A stretch of 64,000 nt of DNA from Flavobacteriaceae bacterium. GTDB lineage: Bacteria > Bacteroidota > Bacteroidia > Flavobacteriales > Flavobacteriaceae. A program made the position numbers and the translations under genes. Positions 37,701 through 46,168 of this stretch are shown here, in pieces. Below the pieces are notes generated by a model. The model was not told where the DNA came from, searched no databases, and was given only the letters and a program-made list of their open reading frames with translations. The DNA lies in NCBI GenBank assembly GCA_028284005.1, contig JANQSO010000002.1, positions 1-64,000 of the forward strand, written 5' to 3'. Every line of letters begins with the position of its first letter. Position 1 is the first letter of the stretch.

Positions 37701-38051
37701 GATAATGGAGCTACAATACCTAATAATATGTTACTACCTTACGAGGATACTATCTTCAATAATGTGGAACAAAATGATGCGGAAAATATTTATGACGGAT
37801 CTACTATAAGATTAAGAGAACTTTCTCTTACTTACAACGTAGCCCCTAAACTGTTGGAAAGAACTCCTTTTGGAAGTATGAGCCTTAAAGTTTATGGACA
37901 AAATTTATGGTATAATGCTGTTAATTTCCCAGATGCATTGAACTATGACATCGAATCTGGTAGTACAGGAGTAGGAAATGGTTCGGGGCTTGAGTTTAGA
38001 ACCTCTCCTTCAGCCAAAAATTATGGATTCTCTATTAAAGCTACTTTTTAA
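34752..38051 (+). CDS. SusC/RagA-family TonB-linked outer-membrane transporter
   Basis: Signal peptide to SFAQ, carboxypeptidase-like domain (GSVTDNTGLPLPGVNIIVKGT, DFDGNYSI, YVGFAT) at about 22-100, plug domain (VVTAQGIKREKRALGFGQT, VLQGKVAGVTISQ, NQALVVVDGVPI, LKGLAATALYGAQGSNGVII) at 105-235, then the barrel ending in SIKATF. Length 1,099 fits SusC. It imports oligomeric nutrients with the SusD lipoprotein encoded 12 bp downstream. ATG at 34752 is chosen; it starts the signal peptide. No glycoside hydrolase, peptidase or SusR/HTCS regulator is beside it, so the ligand is unknown. Confidence 0.96.
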   Translation: MKKYYYAWLLCMFFITATSFAQEKTISGSVTDNTGLPLPGVNIIVKGTNSGTQSDFDGNYSIQTSVGQVLVFSYVGFATVESTVTAASNTINIQLQEDAAVLKEVVVTAQGIKREKRALGFGQTTVTSDALESRPSPDVAKVLQGKVAGVTISQTGVTGGGTGIKIRGNSLINANNQALVVVDGVPITTGTNNSDGFTGAGSIASNRLADIDPNNIADVSVLKGLAATALYGAQGSNGVIIITTKTGSGNFNQDKKMEMTVTSNTYFTEVSNLPKFQNEHGSGFYLGNLSTANNSFGPFYDGEIIPHILSNNSALQADFPELFDDPSTPDVIEGGIPYLGTPNNVKDFFRTGIGRTVGLSISKSFENGAISGSYSNTADEGFIPKNTLRRDNFSIGGSAKLSNKFSFNGGLNFIRNKITAPPITAANGVSSFSIFNRLLGIARNFDLTNYPYQNPRDGSNVFYLPGVDNPRWILNNSLSTQKVNRTFSNYSLNYELNDNITLTYRLGVDFINENQEFYINKGSSSGDAIFANGYLRIQETEQQQWDHSFLVNLNYDLTESLGLVGTLGANSNSQTQFTRGTAYQDQVIFNFIQPSNFETASNSDPFNLDAGGQPTPINFESRRNITGLYAQAEFDYKRSLYLTLAARNDWGSTAESGNNSVFYPSASVSVIPTSAFDGLKGDVLNYLKIRGNVSSGANFPSVYLTRPVLISNSNAFTGIITQSNPTTIPNPDLLGATLTDYEIGMEAKFFNNRVSLEASAFRRIASDQIFRQSVAESTGGQFRFINVGEVQNDGVEIDLGITPVKTEDFEWNINANFYADEPIVNELPEGTDEVVFAGFSNLGNFAIVGEPLGVIKGTFAVRDADGNFLINPANGEVIPNTDVGIPNKIIGDPNPDWNSTLINTIRYKGFELSGQMEYRHGGDIYSLTSQNLYFRGVIDLEGIDRETYAAAVPGNIAALDEDGNIAVTVDEDGVPNGVVSATDDNGATIPNNMLLPYEDTIFNNVEQNDAENIYDGSTIRLRELSLTYNVAPKLLERTPFGSMSLKVYGQNLWYNAVNFPDALNYDIESGSTGVGNGSGLEFRTSPSAKNYGFSIKATF

Positions 38052-38063
38052 AAAAATATAATT

Positions 38064-39686
38064 ATGAAAAATATATATATAAAATCAATTTTTATAGCCT
38101 TAATAAGTGTTTTGTTAATTGGCTGTGAAACATCAGAGTTAAATCTTTTAGATGACCCGAACAACATAACTCCGGAAAATGGAGATGCCAGGTATTTGTT
38201 AAATAGTGCCCAGCTGTCATTCGAGGACTTTTTAGGAAATGAAGACAGTAATTCTTCCGAGAGTCTTACGGCACTTATTTTGGATTATACCCGAATGACG
38301 CAATTATTTGGCCCTTATCAATTTGAGCCTGCCCGGATTGATAATTTATGGACCCAGGCATATCCTCAGACGTTTGAAAATATAAAGACTTTAATACCAA
38401 TTGCAGAAGAAAACGGATTGAACACTCATGCAGGTGCTGCCAGAGTTCTACAAGCATACACATTAGTTACTCTTGTAGATCTATTTGGAGACATTCCTTT
38501 TTCTGAAGCTAATCAAGGGATTGAGTTTTTAAATCCAAGATTAGATGCTGCTGCAGATGTTTATAATGCCGCTTTAGAAATACTGGACCTTGCCATCGCT
38601 AATTTATCTGATGATACTGCTCCGGCGTTTGATACGGATTTATTCTTCCCAAGTGGTAACAATCGAGAAGCTTGGATAAAAGTTGCAAATACACTGAAAT
38701 TGAAAATCTATTTGCAAAGCAGGTTGGTTAATGAGTCTGCTTCAAGACAAGGCATAAACAGCTTACTTCAAGCAGATAATTTAATTAACAGTGCCTCTGA
38801 TGATTTTGCATTTAATTATTCCAGTCAATCTACTCCTAATGATGCAAGGCACCCCACATTTATAGATAACTATAATTCCGGGAGCAATGAATTTATGAGT
38901 AATTGGTATATGAAGCAATTCTTAGATAATAACGACCCGAGAATACGTTACTATTTTTACAGACAACAGATCACTGATCCAACCAATGCAGACATCCCTT
39001 GTAATGGACTGGGCAATGTAGAGCTTTGCTATATTGGTGATGGTTACTTTGGTAGAGATCATGGAGATGACACATTTACAACTTCCGGAATGTTCCAGCG
39101 TAATACTACCTGGGGAGCTTATCCTGTAGGTGGTAAATTTGATGATGATTCCGGTGGAAGAACTACATTTGAAGATGGAGCGCAAGGTGCGGGAATACGA
39201 CCTATCCTTTTATCATCCTTTACAAATTTCATGAAAGCAGAAGCTGCATTAACTCTTGGAACAACCGGAAATGCCGCAACTTTCCTGGAGAATGGAATTC
39301 GTCAATCTATTACCAAAGCTTTAAGCTTTGGTACACTGGGTAATAATTCAGATGCAGGATTCAGACCTACACAAGGAGATATTGATACTTTTGTCGATGG
39401 AATTATGAGTGCATATAATAGCGCAGATGCTGCCGGAAAATTAGACATTATTGTTAAGCAATACATGCTCGCCGCATGGGGTAACGGTATAGAACCTTAC
39501 AATGCGTATAGAAGAACCGGTTTACCATCAGATATTCAAAGTCCGGTTGCAGCATTTCCATTAGGAAATTTCCCCAGACAGTTTCAATATCCTTCAAATG
39601 CAGTAAATTTAAATAGTAATATAAATCAACAATCTGCTACTGATCAAGTATTTTGGGATACGAATCCGGTAAATTTTATTGACTAA
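38064..39686 (+). CDS. SusD/RagB-family nutrient-binding lipoprotein
   Basis: Lipobox LLIGC (Cys21), then a helical TPR-rich fold of the SusD-like type: ELNLLDDPNNITPENGDARYLLNSAQLSF, DLFGDIPFSEANQG and AWIKVANTLKLKIYLQSRLV. The C-terminal YNAYRRTGLPSDIQSP is shared by the SusD-like_2 subgroup. It sits over the SusC pore and captures ligand at the surface. Same operon as SusC. Confidence 0.95.
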   Translation: MKNIYIKSIFIALISVLLIGCETSELNLLDDPNNITPENGDARYLLNSAQLSFEDFLGNEDSNSSESLTALILDYTRMTQLFGPYQFEPARIDNLWTQAYPQTFENIKTLIPIAEENGLNTHAGAARVLQAYTLVTLVDLFGDIPFSEANQGIEFLNPRLDAAADVYNAALEILDLAIANLSDDTAPAFDTDLFFPSGNNREAWIKVANTLKLKIYLQSRLVNESASRQGINSLLQADNLINSASDDFAFNYSSQSTPNDARHPTFIDNYNSGSNEFMSNWYMKQFLDNNDPRIRYYFYRQQITDPTNADIPCNGLGNVELCYIGDGYFGRDHGDDTFTTSGMFQRNTTWGAYPVGGKFDDDSGGRTTFEDGAQGAGIRPILLSSFTNFMKAEAALTLGTTGNAATFLENGIRQSITKALSFGTLGNNSDAGFRPTQGDIDTFVDGIMSAYNSADAAGKLDIIVKQYMLAAWGNGIEPYNAYRRTGLPSDIQSPVAAFPLGNFPRQFQYPSNAVNLNSNINQQSATDQVFWDTNPVNFID

Positions 39687-39705
39687 CACTTTTAAACAAA
39701 TTATT

Positions 39706-40218
39706 ATGAAAAAAATACTTTATATATCAATGCTTTTGTTAGGTGGTAGCTTATTTTTTACTTCCTGCGAAGATGAGGAAAAGATCAACCCAATGCAGAC
39801 CATAGAGAATGCTGCTGTTGTTACTTTTAGAATCATGAATGACGATATAAATATAGGGCCTAATGACACCCGAGACTTTGTTGCTGATGTAGGCAGACAG
39901 GAAAGAGTTCAATCCTATAGCCTTGAAGTAACCAGAACTTCCGGTGGAACAACTTCAGACCCTGTAAGCTTCGGATCGTGGACGGGAGATGACTTCCCTT
40001 TTACATTGACAATTGATGTTGCAACGCTTGCAAGTACTTTTGGGATAAGTCAAGAGGATATCCAAGCTAATGATCGTTTCAATTTTTTAGGAACTTCTGT
40101 AGATGATAGAGGTACCGTTTATACTATCGATAACTTTAACGGTAATATCACCGGAACTCCGGAATTGCAATTTAACTCAGACGGTTATGACTTTGACATA
40201 AGAGTTGTAAACGAATAG
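39706..40218 (+). CDS. accessory surface lipoprotein of the SusCD operon
   Basis: ATG at 39706 gives a signal peptide with lipobox FFTSC (Cys21). A ~150-residue beta-rich domain follows (NAAVVTFRIMNDDIN, ESYSLEVTRTSGG-like, FPFTLTIDVATLASTFG), then an Asp/Asn-rich end. No named family recognised, but small lipoproteins in this position often act as extra surface ligand-binding proteins (SusE/F-like in role). It lies 19 bp after the SusD stop and the unit ends at a terminator. Confidence 0.8.
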   Translation: MKKILYISMLLLGGSLFFTSCEDEEKINPMQTIENAAVVTFRIMNDDINIGPNDTRDFVADVGRQERVQSYSLEVTRTSGGTTSDPVSFGSWTGDDFPFTLTIDVATLASTFGISQEDIQANDRFNFLGTSVDDRGTVYTIDNFNGNITGTPELQFNSDGYDFDIRVVNE

Positions 40219-40239
40219 TAAATTGTTTTAATATTAATG

Positions 40240-40274
40240 AATCGCCGTTCTGAAAAACAGAACGGCGATTTTTT
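40240..40274. terminator. intrinsic terminator after the SusCD operon
   Basis: AATCGCCGTTCTG, AAAAA loop, CAGAACGGCGATT, TTTT. A perfect 13-bp stem. Confidence 0.93.
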
Positions 40275-40318
40275 ATATAACAAGGAGATTACCTGGCTAT
40301 TTGGAATTCTAGCTGCGT

Positions 40319-41071
40319 CTAATCTTCGAAGATCAACCTACCGGTATAAAGTTCCTCAACCTCAACAACAGGTGGACGGTTTTTCGAAATAACATTTCCG
40401 GTTCCTTTGATCTGTCCCTTAATACTATTTTTAGGATTAACTACCATTGGAGCGGCCCCCGTGTGAGAAATGATCAAATCGTCTACCAGTAATTGCCCCC
40501 CTTGAAGTTGCGGGAACTCATCAGAAAAAATAAATCTTCCTGTTGTGGCATAACCTGAGATCAAAAAACCGCTGGATCCATTGGCATAAACCGTAAGATT
40601 TTTACAATTTACTTTTAGATCAAAATCTCCATTCTTGTTAGCTCCGGAAAAACCGCCTGTAATACTCTGCAGGGAAAGATTGGGATAAGGTAATGTTCCT
40701 ACACTTTTAAAAGTTGCAGAAGATCCGTGACGTATCCGTGTAATGTTCTGAGAAGTAATTCTTATAAGTGTTACATTATGGTCCCTAATAAGATTACATG
40801 AATTCGTGTTTTGAAGGATCAGTTCTTCGTTTTCAACAAAGATATTCAGGTCCGAAACCAGGTTTTCACCTGTTTCCACTGTTACTTTTTGAGTTTCTCC
40901 CGAAGTTAGCTCAACACTAATATCATCTTCAGTTCTTATTTTATTAAACTCCGGAAGGGCCACCGTATAATTAATAATTTCCCCGTCTGTTTTAATACAA
41001 TCATGAGCATTCTCTGAATCACAGCCCGATAGGAATAGCACTCCAAAAATAAATACAATACACTTTTTCAT
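40319..41071 (-). CDS. GIN-domain (DUF2807) lipoprotein
   Basis: Lipobox FLSGC (Cys17) and a beta-solenoid GIN domain: FNKIRTEDDISVELTSGETQKVTVETGENLVSDLNIFVEN is the typical beginning, followed by SSATFKSVG, GGFSGANKNGDFDL and VYANGSSGFLISGYA turns. Function unknown; a surface or periplasmic structural role is likely. Overlaps the stop of the upstream PagL-like gene by 4 bp (ATGA), so the pair is coupled. Confidence 0.85.
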   Translation of the reverse strand: MKKCIVFIFGVLFLSGCDSENAHDCIKTDGEIINYTVALPEFNKIRTEDDISVELTSGETQKVTVETGENLVSDLNIFVENEELILQNTNSCNLIRDHNVTLIRITSQNITRIRHGSSATFKSVGTLPYPNLSLQSITGGFSGANKNGDFDLKVNCKNLTVYANGSSGFLISGYATTGRFIFSDEFPQLQGGQLLVDDLIISHTGAAPMVVNPKNSIKGQIKGTGNVISKNRPPVVEVEELYTGRLIFED

Positions 41072-42168
41072 AATTTATTAAATCTAAACCCTAGTCCAAA
41101 CTCTATAGCTTCTGCCTTTGCACCATGAGCTTTTATAGCCACAGAACCAAATATCCTTTTGCTTAGATAATGCTTTACTCCTGCTCTCACATACACTCTT
41201 CCTTCAAAATCATAAGGATAATAGAAATAATATCCTGCATGAGTTATTATTATCATCTTCCCAAAATGTAATTCGTGTCCTATATAAGCTCCCACTCTTT
41301 TCCAGTCCTCGTTTCCAGATACGTCATGTCCGGGAAAAGCTATGGAAACATATTCAATTTCTTCTTTGAGAAACCTCGAAAAAAAACCTTCTATCCCGGC
41401 AATTAAAGTGCTTTTTTTATTGATCCTTTTATCTGCAAAAACGGAAACCACCGCAAAAGGAAATTGTCCCAGATTAACATAATCACTCTCATTAAGTCCA
41501 CCGGATAAAGCTATATTAAAATGTATGGGCTCTTTATAAGCTTTCGTTTCCGGGTGGAGATTATATTTAGGAACGGCCTGATCCTGGTAAAGAACACCTA
41601 AACTAAAACTCATAGTATTGGTGCTTGTATTAGGAGATTTAACATTGCCATTTGAGTTATGTAAAAAGGTTAATCCTGATTGCACAGAAAAATGTTTAGA
41701 AAGGCGCTGCCTGTATTGGACCATTAAAAATGAAGAACTCATAAGTGCAGAGCCATAAGCGTTGTTTTTGATATTGGTTTCAATATCAAAAGGGCTTGTA
41801 GCATACCCTATACCAGTACCTATACGAGTTAACAACCTTCTGTTAAGAAAATAAAACCCATAATGACCATAGAGGCTATAGACATCCCCTAAATAAGGAT
41901 TTTTCAGGTCCTGATAGCTAAAACTGACCCCCCAGTCCGGAAAATTATAAAGAGCTTCCCAGTCTTTAAGTCCATAGGTCTTCCTATTAAACGCCATTAG
42001 GAAACCGTTAGGATGTCCTGTTATTAAATGAGAAATATCCTTATTATGGCGAATAATTGATCCGGCAAAATAGTTTATATCTACTTCGATTGGTTTTTCC
42101 TCCGGCTGTTGAGCAAAAACAAAAAGAGGAAAGAATAAAAGGGGCAATAATAGTCTAACCAAGCGCAT
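41068..42168 (-). CDS. PagL-like outer-membrane acyloxyacyl hydrolase homologue
   Basis: Signal peptide to FVFAQ, then an outer-membrane barrel of about 340 residues. LTFLHNSNGNVKSPN (His170, Ser172, Asn173) matches the His-x-Ser-Asn active-site pattern of PagL lipid A 3-O-deacylases. The position of PagL's catalytic Glu seems not to be Glu here, so activity is uncertain. It is about twice the size of classical PagL, with extra barrel strands. If active it would trim lipid A acyl chains. Coupled to the GIN lipoprotein downstream. Confidence 0.65.
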   Translation of the reverse strand: MRLVRLLLPLLFFPLFVFAQQPEEKPIEVDINYFAGSIIRHNKDISHLITGHPNGFLMAFNRKTYGLKDWEALYNFPDWGVSFSYQDLKNPYLGDVYSLYGHYGFYFLNRRLLTRIGTGIGYATSPFDIETNIKNNAYGSALMSSSFLMVQYRQRLSKHFSVQSGLTFLHNSNGNVKSPNTSTNTMSFSLGVLYQDQAVPKYNLHPETKAYKEPIHFNIALSGGLNESDYVNLGQFPFAVVSVFADKRINKKSTLIAGIEGFFSRFLKEEIEYVSIAFPGHDVSGNEDWKRVGAYIGHELHFGKMIIITHAGYYFYYPYDFEGRVYVRAGVKHYLSKRIFGSVAIKAHGAKAEAIEFGLGFRFNKL

Positions 42169-42392
42169 TAAAAAAATATTAAGCTAAGGTATAAAAATAC
42201 AGGTTTTAATAACGAATATTGATTCAATATATATGCAATTCATGCCTCATTACAAAAGTAGGAGCATTATTGTAATACTTATTGATATAAATACTCATAT
42301 TAACCAATATTTAGCAATAAATGCCAAACAATTGAATGTATTAATTATTATCTTTTAAGTTTAAATAATATCTAATTTCAAAAAGATCAAAA

Positions 42393-43856
42393 ATGAAGCC
42401 CTACAACTACTTTTTATTGGTTTATGTGTTAATTGGTTTTACTTCCTTTGCCCAGAACCCCTATTTTATTCCTGCAAATACGAATTTTCCCGTGGCTGCT
42501 ACATCTATAAATTCTATGGATGTGGAAAGTGCCGATGTTGACAATGATGGAGATCTGGATATTGTTGTAGCTGCAGAATACAGCAGGAACTTATTATTCT
42601 TTAATGATGGGGATGGAGTCTTTACAGAAGACCCTGCACGCCTTTTCCCGGAAAAAAACACAACTGACGGGTTTAGTGGCGAAGATAGTGAGGATATTGC
42701 TTTTGCCGATTTTGATAATGATACGGACCTGGATATCATATTTGTGAGTGAGGACACAAATTTTCATGAGCTGCTCATCAATGATGGTACCGGCGATTTT
42801 TCATTTATCACTTACGATTTTCCTGCTTCGGCAGGGAATGCTGTAGCTGTTTTAGATTTAAACAATGATACCTATCCGGATATCATCATAGGCAACACAG
42901 GTCAGAATTCTGTATATATTAATAATCAGGATCTAACTTTTACGCAGGAAAATAATCGTTGGCCCATAAATACCGAAGGCACCCAAGATCTGAAACTGGT
43001 CGATCTTGATAATGATGGTGACCTTGATATTGTTGAAGGAATTGATTTGGGGTCCAATAACATTCTTATTAATACAAATGGTTTTTTTACTGAAGAGAAT
43101 AACAGGCTCCCCGATACAGGACTCACTTTAGAGACCAGAAAAATTACTTTGGGAGATGTCAACAACGATACACATCCGGATATCTTTGTATCCACTGTTA
43201 ATTTTATTGGGACAGCCAATCTTCAAAACCGGCTGTATATCAATGATGGTAATGGATTCTTCAGCGATGCAACTACAACCAATTTACCCGTTTACTTTCG
43301 ACATACGTTAGATGCACTATTCATAGATTATGACTACGATAATGACCTGGATCTAATTACTACCGACCTGCAAAACCCTATCACAAACTATCATTCTTTT
43401 GAGAATAATGGAGGTATTTTTACTGAAACCACTGCTGATGTGTTCCAGGCATTTAGTTATAATGACGGGATAGGTTTGCACACCGCAGATTTTAATGGCG
43501 ATACGTATCCGGACCTCTATTTTAGCAATTTTCAAGAACCAGATGATCTGCTGCTATTTTCTGAAGCTGCTTTAAGTGTTGATGAATATCTTTACGACAC
43601 CAGGTCTATTACCTATCCCAATCCTGTAAAAAATGAGTTTATAATTGATGTTAAGTTTCCAATGGAGTATTCAGCATTAGCATTAAGGATCTATGATATT
43701 CGAGGGAAAGTAATTAAAGAATTCACACAATTAAAAACAACAGGATTACATTTAAAACAGGTTGTTGATCTTTCAAAAATAGCCGCAGGGACCTATTTTT
43801 ATTCTGTAAATAATAAAGACAAACGACTTATTGTGGGGAAAATAATTAAAGAATAA
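42393..43856 (+). CDS. secreted FG-GAP/VCBS propeller with T9SS sorting domain
   Basis: Signal peptide (to TSFAQ), then seven calcium-binding-like repeats of an FG-GAP/VCBS propeller: DVDNDGDLDIV, DFDNDTDLDII, DLNNDTYPDII, DLDNDGDLDIV, DVNNDTHPDIF, DYDYDNDLDLI and DFNGDTYPDLY. The last ~80 residues are a T9SS type A sorting domain (YPNPVKNEFII, LRIYDIRGKVIKE, DLSKIAAGTYFYSV). It should be secreted through the outer membrane and attached to the surface or released. Ligand unknown. Monocistronic. Confidence 0.9.
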   Translation: MKPYNYFLLVYVLIGFTSFAQNPYFIPANTNFPVAATSINSMDVESADVDNDGDLDIVVAAEYSRNLLFFNDGDGVFTEDPARLFPEKNTTDGFSGEDSEDIAFADFDNDTDLDIIFVSEDTNFHELLINDGTGDFSFITYDFPASAGNAVAVLDLNNDTYPDIIIGNTGQNSVYINNQDLTFTQENNRWPINTEGTQDLKLVDLDNDGDLDIVEGIDLGSNNILINTNGFFTEENNRLPDTGLTLETRKITLGDVNNDTHPDIFVSTVNFIGTANLQNRLYINDGNGFFSDATTTNLPVYFRHTLDALFIDYDYDNDLDLITTDLQNPITNYHSFENNGGIFTETTADVFQAFSYNDGIGLHTADFNGDTYPDLYFSNFQEPDDLLLFSEAALSVDEYLYDTRSITYPNPVKNEFIIDVKFPMEYSALALRIYDIRGKVIKEFTQLKTTGLHLKQVVDLSKIAAGTYFYSVNNKDKRLIVGKIIKE

Positions 43857-44192
43857 AAATAGATTTCTGCAGTTAAACTTCTATCCTTAACACTATAGGC
43901 AGCATACAGGTTTTCAAGAAAAATCTCTTCTGTAATAAAATTTGTATGTTAATTAACAAGTGTGCCTCTGGACCATATCCTTACTAAAAGAATGATCCCA
44001 AGATCTGTTCTATGGCAAATTTATTGGTAGTTAATCGAAAATAAAATTTGGATGTGGTACCCTACCATATTTTGATAATTATATGACGTTTATCTTCAGC
44101 ATTCATAAAATCAAACTAACTATAAAATGATATTAACTGTTGGTTACATTATTAGATGAAGTTGTATAAGTTTTTAAATAAACGATCGTATA
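43857..44192. other. non-coding stretch before aqpZ
   Basis: About 336 bp, A+T-rich. It holds a short palindrome TGGTA-CCC-TACCA near 44056 but no gene, repeat or convincing promoter that I can support. Confidence 0.6.
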
Positions 44193-44906
44193 ATGAAAAA
44201 ATTGATCGCCGAATTTATTGGAACTATGTGGTTGGTTCTTGGCGGATGCGGAAGTGCTATTTTAGCAAGTTCATTTCCACAATTTGGAATTGGTTTTGTA
44301 GGTGTCTCACTGGCATTTGGCCTTACAGTACTTACCATGATATATTCTCTAGGCCATATTTCGGGTTGTCATCTTAATCCAGCAGTATCCATAGGTTTAT
44401 GGGTAGGTGGCCGTTTTAACAAAAGAGAGCTTATTCCTTATATACTGTCACAATTATTAGGAGCAATTGCTGGTGCCGGTGTTCTTTATTTAATTGCAAT
44501 TGGAAAACCCAATTTCGAAATAGGCGATTTTGCCGCAAATGGATTTGGTGAACACTCTCCTGATAATTATGGTATCAATGCTGCTCTAATTACGGAGGCA
44601 GTAATGACATTTATGTTTTTATTGATCATTCTTGGAGCAACATATTCAAAAGCGACTAAGAATTTTGCAGGTATCGCAATTGGACTGGGTTTAACCCTTA
44701 TTCACTTAATCAGTATTCCAGTCACAAACACTTCTGTAAATCCGGCCCGAAGTACAAGCCAGGCCCTGTTTGTTCAAGGATGGGCACTGGAGCAATTATG
44801 GTTATTCTGGCTGGCTCCCATTACAGGAGCGATCTTAGCTGGAATTATACATAAATATATTTCAACAGGAGGTGGTGTATTTGTAAATAGAAAATGCAAA
44901 GATTAG
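44193..44906 (+). CDS. aqpZ: aquaporin Z-type water channel
   Basis: A 237-residue MIP-family channel with six membrane helices and two NPA half-helices: [12 protein letters not shown] and [32 protein letters not shown] at the start and His in HLISIP with Arg after the second NPA match the narrow water-selective filter of AqpZ. Start at 44193. A longer overlapping frame at 44156 is not coding. Confidence 0.95.
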   Translation: MKKLIAEFIGTMWLVLGGCGSAILASSFPQFGIGFVGVSLAFGLTVLTMIYSLGHISGCHLNPAVSIGLWVGGRFNKRELIPYILSQLLGAIAGAGVLYLIAIGKPNFEIGDFAANGFGEHSPDNYGINAALITEAVMTFMFLLIILGATYSKATKNFAGIAIGLGLTLIHLISIPVTNTSVNPARSTSQALFVQGWALEQLWLFWLAPITGAILAGIIHKYISTGGGVFVNRKCKD

Positions 44907-44945
44907 TGGTGAAACATTGCAATTGAATAGAAGACTGTTTTTTAA

Positions 44946-46166
44946 TTAATCTTTTACTATTTTTCTAAATAAAAGCTGATCATTTCCTCTACTTATAGAA
45001 TAAAAGTAAGTTCCGGAAGCGAGAGTAGAAACATCAATTAACACTTTTAAATGAGAATTATTTGTTCTGATCTTTGATAGTTCCTTGACTACTTTTCCTT
45101 GTATATCGTATAACTTTACTGTAATGTTGGAATAATCCGAGTTCAGATCTGCTTCAATTGTAAAAGTATTACTTGCCGGATTAGGATATGTCTTAACATT
45201 GTTAACAGGGGTACTAAACTCATTTGCAGATAAAACAGCAGCTATTCCGGTTATCAACCTGACCACAGAAGGATTTAAAGGCCTATTAGGAGTATTTGTA
45301 ACAGGAATAGAAGAATTGATGTAAACAGAATCTCCATCATCACTAATAGCAACACCGTTAGGCCTTGAAAAGGTCGCTACTGAAACATCTCCATCCGTAT
45401 TTCCCCGGACACCTGTCCCTGCCAATGTTCCCAAAAAAGAGGGATTATCTATGCTTAAATAGAAGATCTTACTTGATGCATGACTTGCAATGACAAGTGT
45501 TCTTGTCCCAGGGTCATAATCCAAATGCCCATTACTTGGCCCACTTGTGGTCCCTCCCGGAGTAACATTCAATAATGTGGCAACGCCTGAAGGGGTTATT
45601 TTTATAATATTTCCGTTAGAGAAATTTGAAACGTAAAGATTATCATCTTCATCAATAGTGATACCGTTTGGGCAGAAAAACAGGCTTCCAGAGGCAAATT
45701 GAGTGGAAGTCCCCGACGGAGTTATTTTTCTAATGGTATTATTTCCACAATTACATACAAAAAGGTTGTCATTACTATCAAAAACCAAACCCACAGGATT
45801 AGAAATCCCGGTAGAGGTTACAAATGTCCTTACTCCTCCAATAATCTTGTAAATGGAACTTACTCCAATATCAGATTGAAATAAAACCCCGTTACTGTCA
45901 AAATCATTTCCGGATGCTCCAACAAAATCAGTAGAGTATTCGGTTAAGTTAAGGCTGGTATCTAACTCCCAAATAACATTGGGAAGGCCATCTCCATCTC
46001 CCGCACCAAGAAAATCTCCAAAATCCGCTATATAGAGATTTCCGGAGTCGTCTAAAGACAAACCTCCGCTACCTTTAATCTCCGGAGTTATTGTTGTTAC
46101 ATTTACTTGTGATATAATACTGTTTACGGCAAGTAAAACAATCGAAAGTATCGTATATCTGCTCAT
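44946..46166 (-). CDS. secreted NHL-repeat propeller with T9SS sorting domain
   Basis: Signal peptide (to VNSIISQ), then NHL-type blades (GSGGLSLDDSGNLYIADFGDFLG, NPVGLVFDSNDNLFVCNCGN, NGITIDEDDNLYVSNFSNGN, RPNGVAISDDGDSVYIN) over about 300 residues. The C-terminal T9SS domain (YPNPASNTFTIEADL, VKLYDIQGKVVKEL, DVSTLASGTYFYSI) marks it for secretion. Starts 2 bp after the stop of the upstream sortilin-like gene, forming a two-gene operon of T9SS cargo. Confidence 0.9.
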   Translation of the reverse strand: MSRYTILSIVLLAVNSIISQVNVTTITPEIKGSGGLSLDDSGNLYIADFGDFLGAGDGDGLPNVIWELDTSLNLTEYSTDFVGASGNDFDSNGVLFQSDIGVSSIYKIIGGVRTFVTSTGISNPVGLVFDSNDNLFVCNCGNNTIRKITPSGTSTQFASGSLFFCPNGITIDEDDNLYVSNFSNGNIIKITPSGVATLLNVTPGGTTSGPSNGHLDYDPGTRTLVIASHASSKIFYLSIDNPSFLGTLAGTGVRGNTDGDVSVATFSRPNGVAISDDGDSVYINSSIPVTNTPNRPLNPSVVRLITGIAAVLSANEFSTPVNNVKTYPNPASNTFTIEADLNSDYSNITVKLYDIQGKVVKELSKIRTNNSHLKVLIDVSTLASGTYFYSISRGNDQLLFRKIVKD

Positions 46167-46168
46167 GG

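Noticed and set aside
44156-44377. A frame overlapping the aqpZ start
   Set aside because: It is out of frame with the aquaporin, which has full family motifs; the overlapping product has none.
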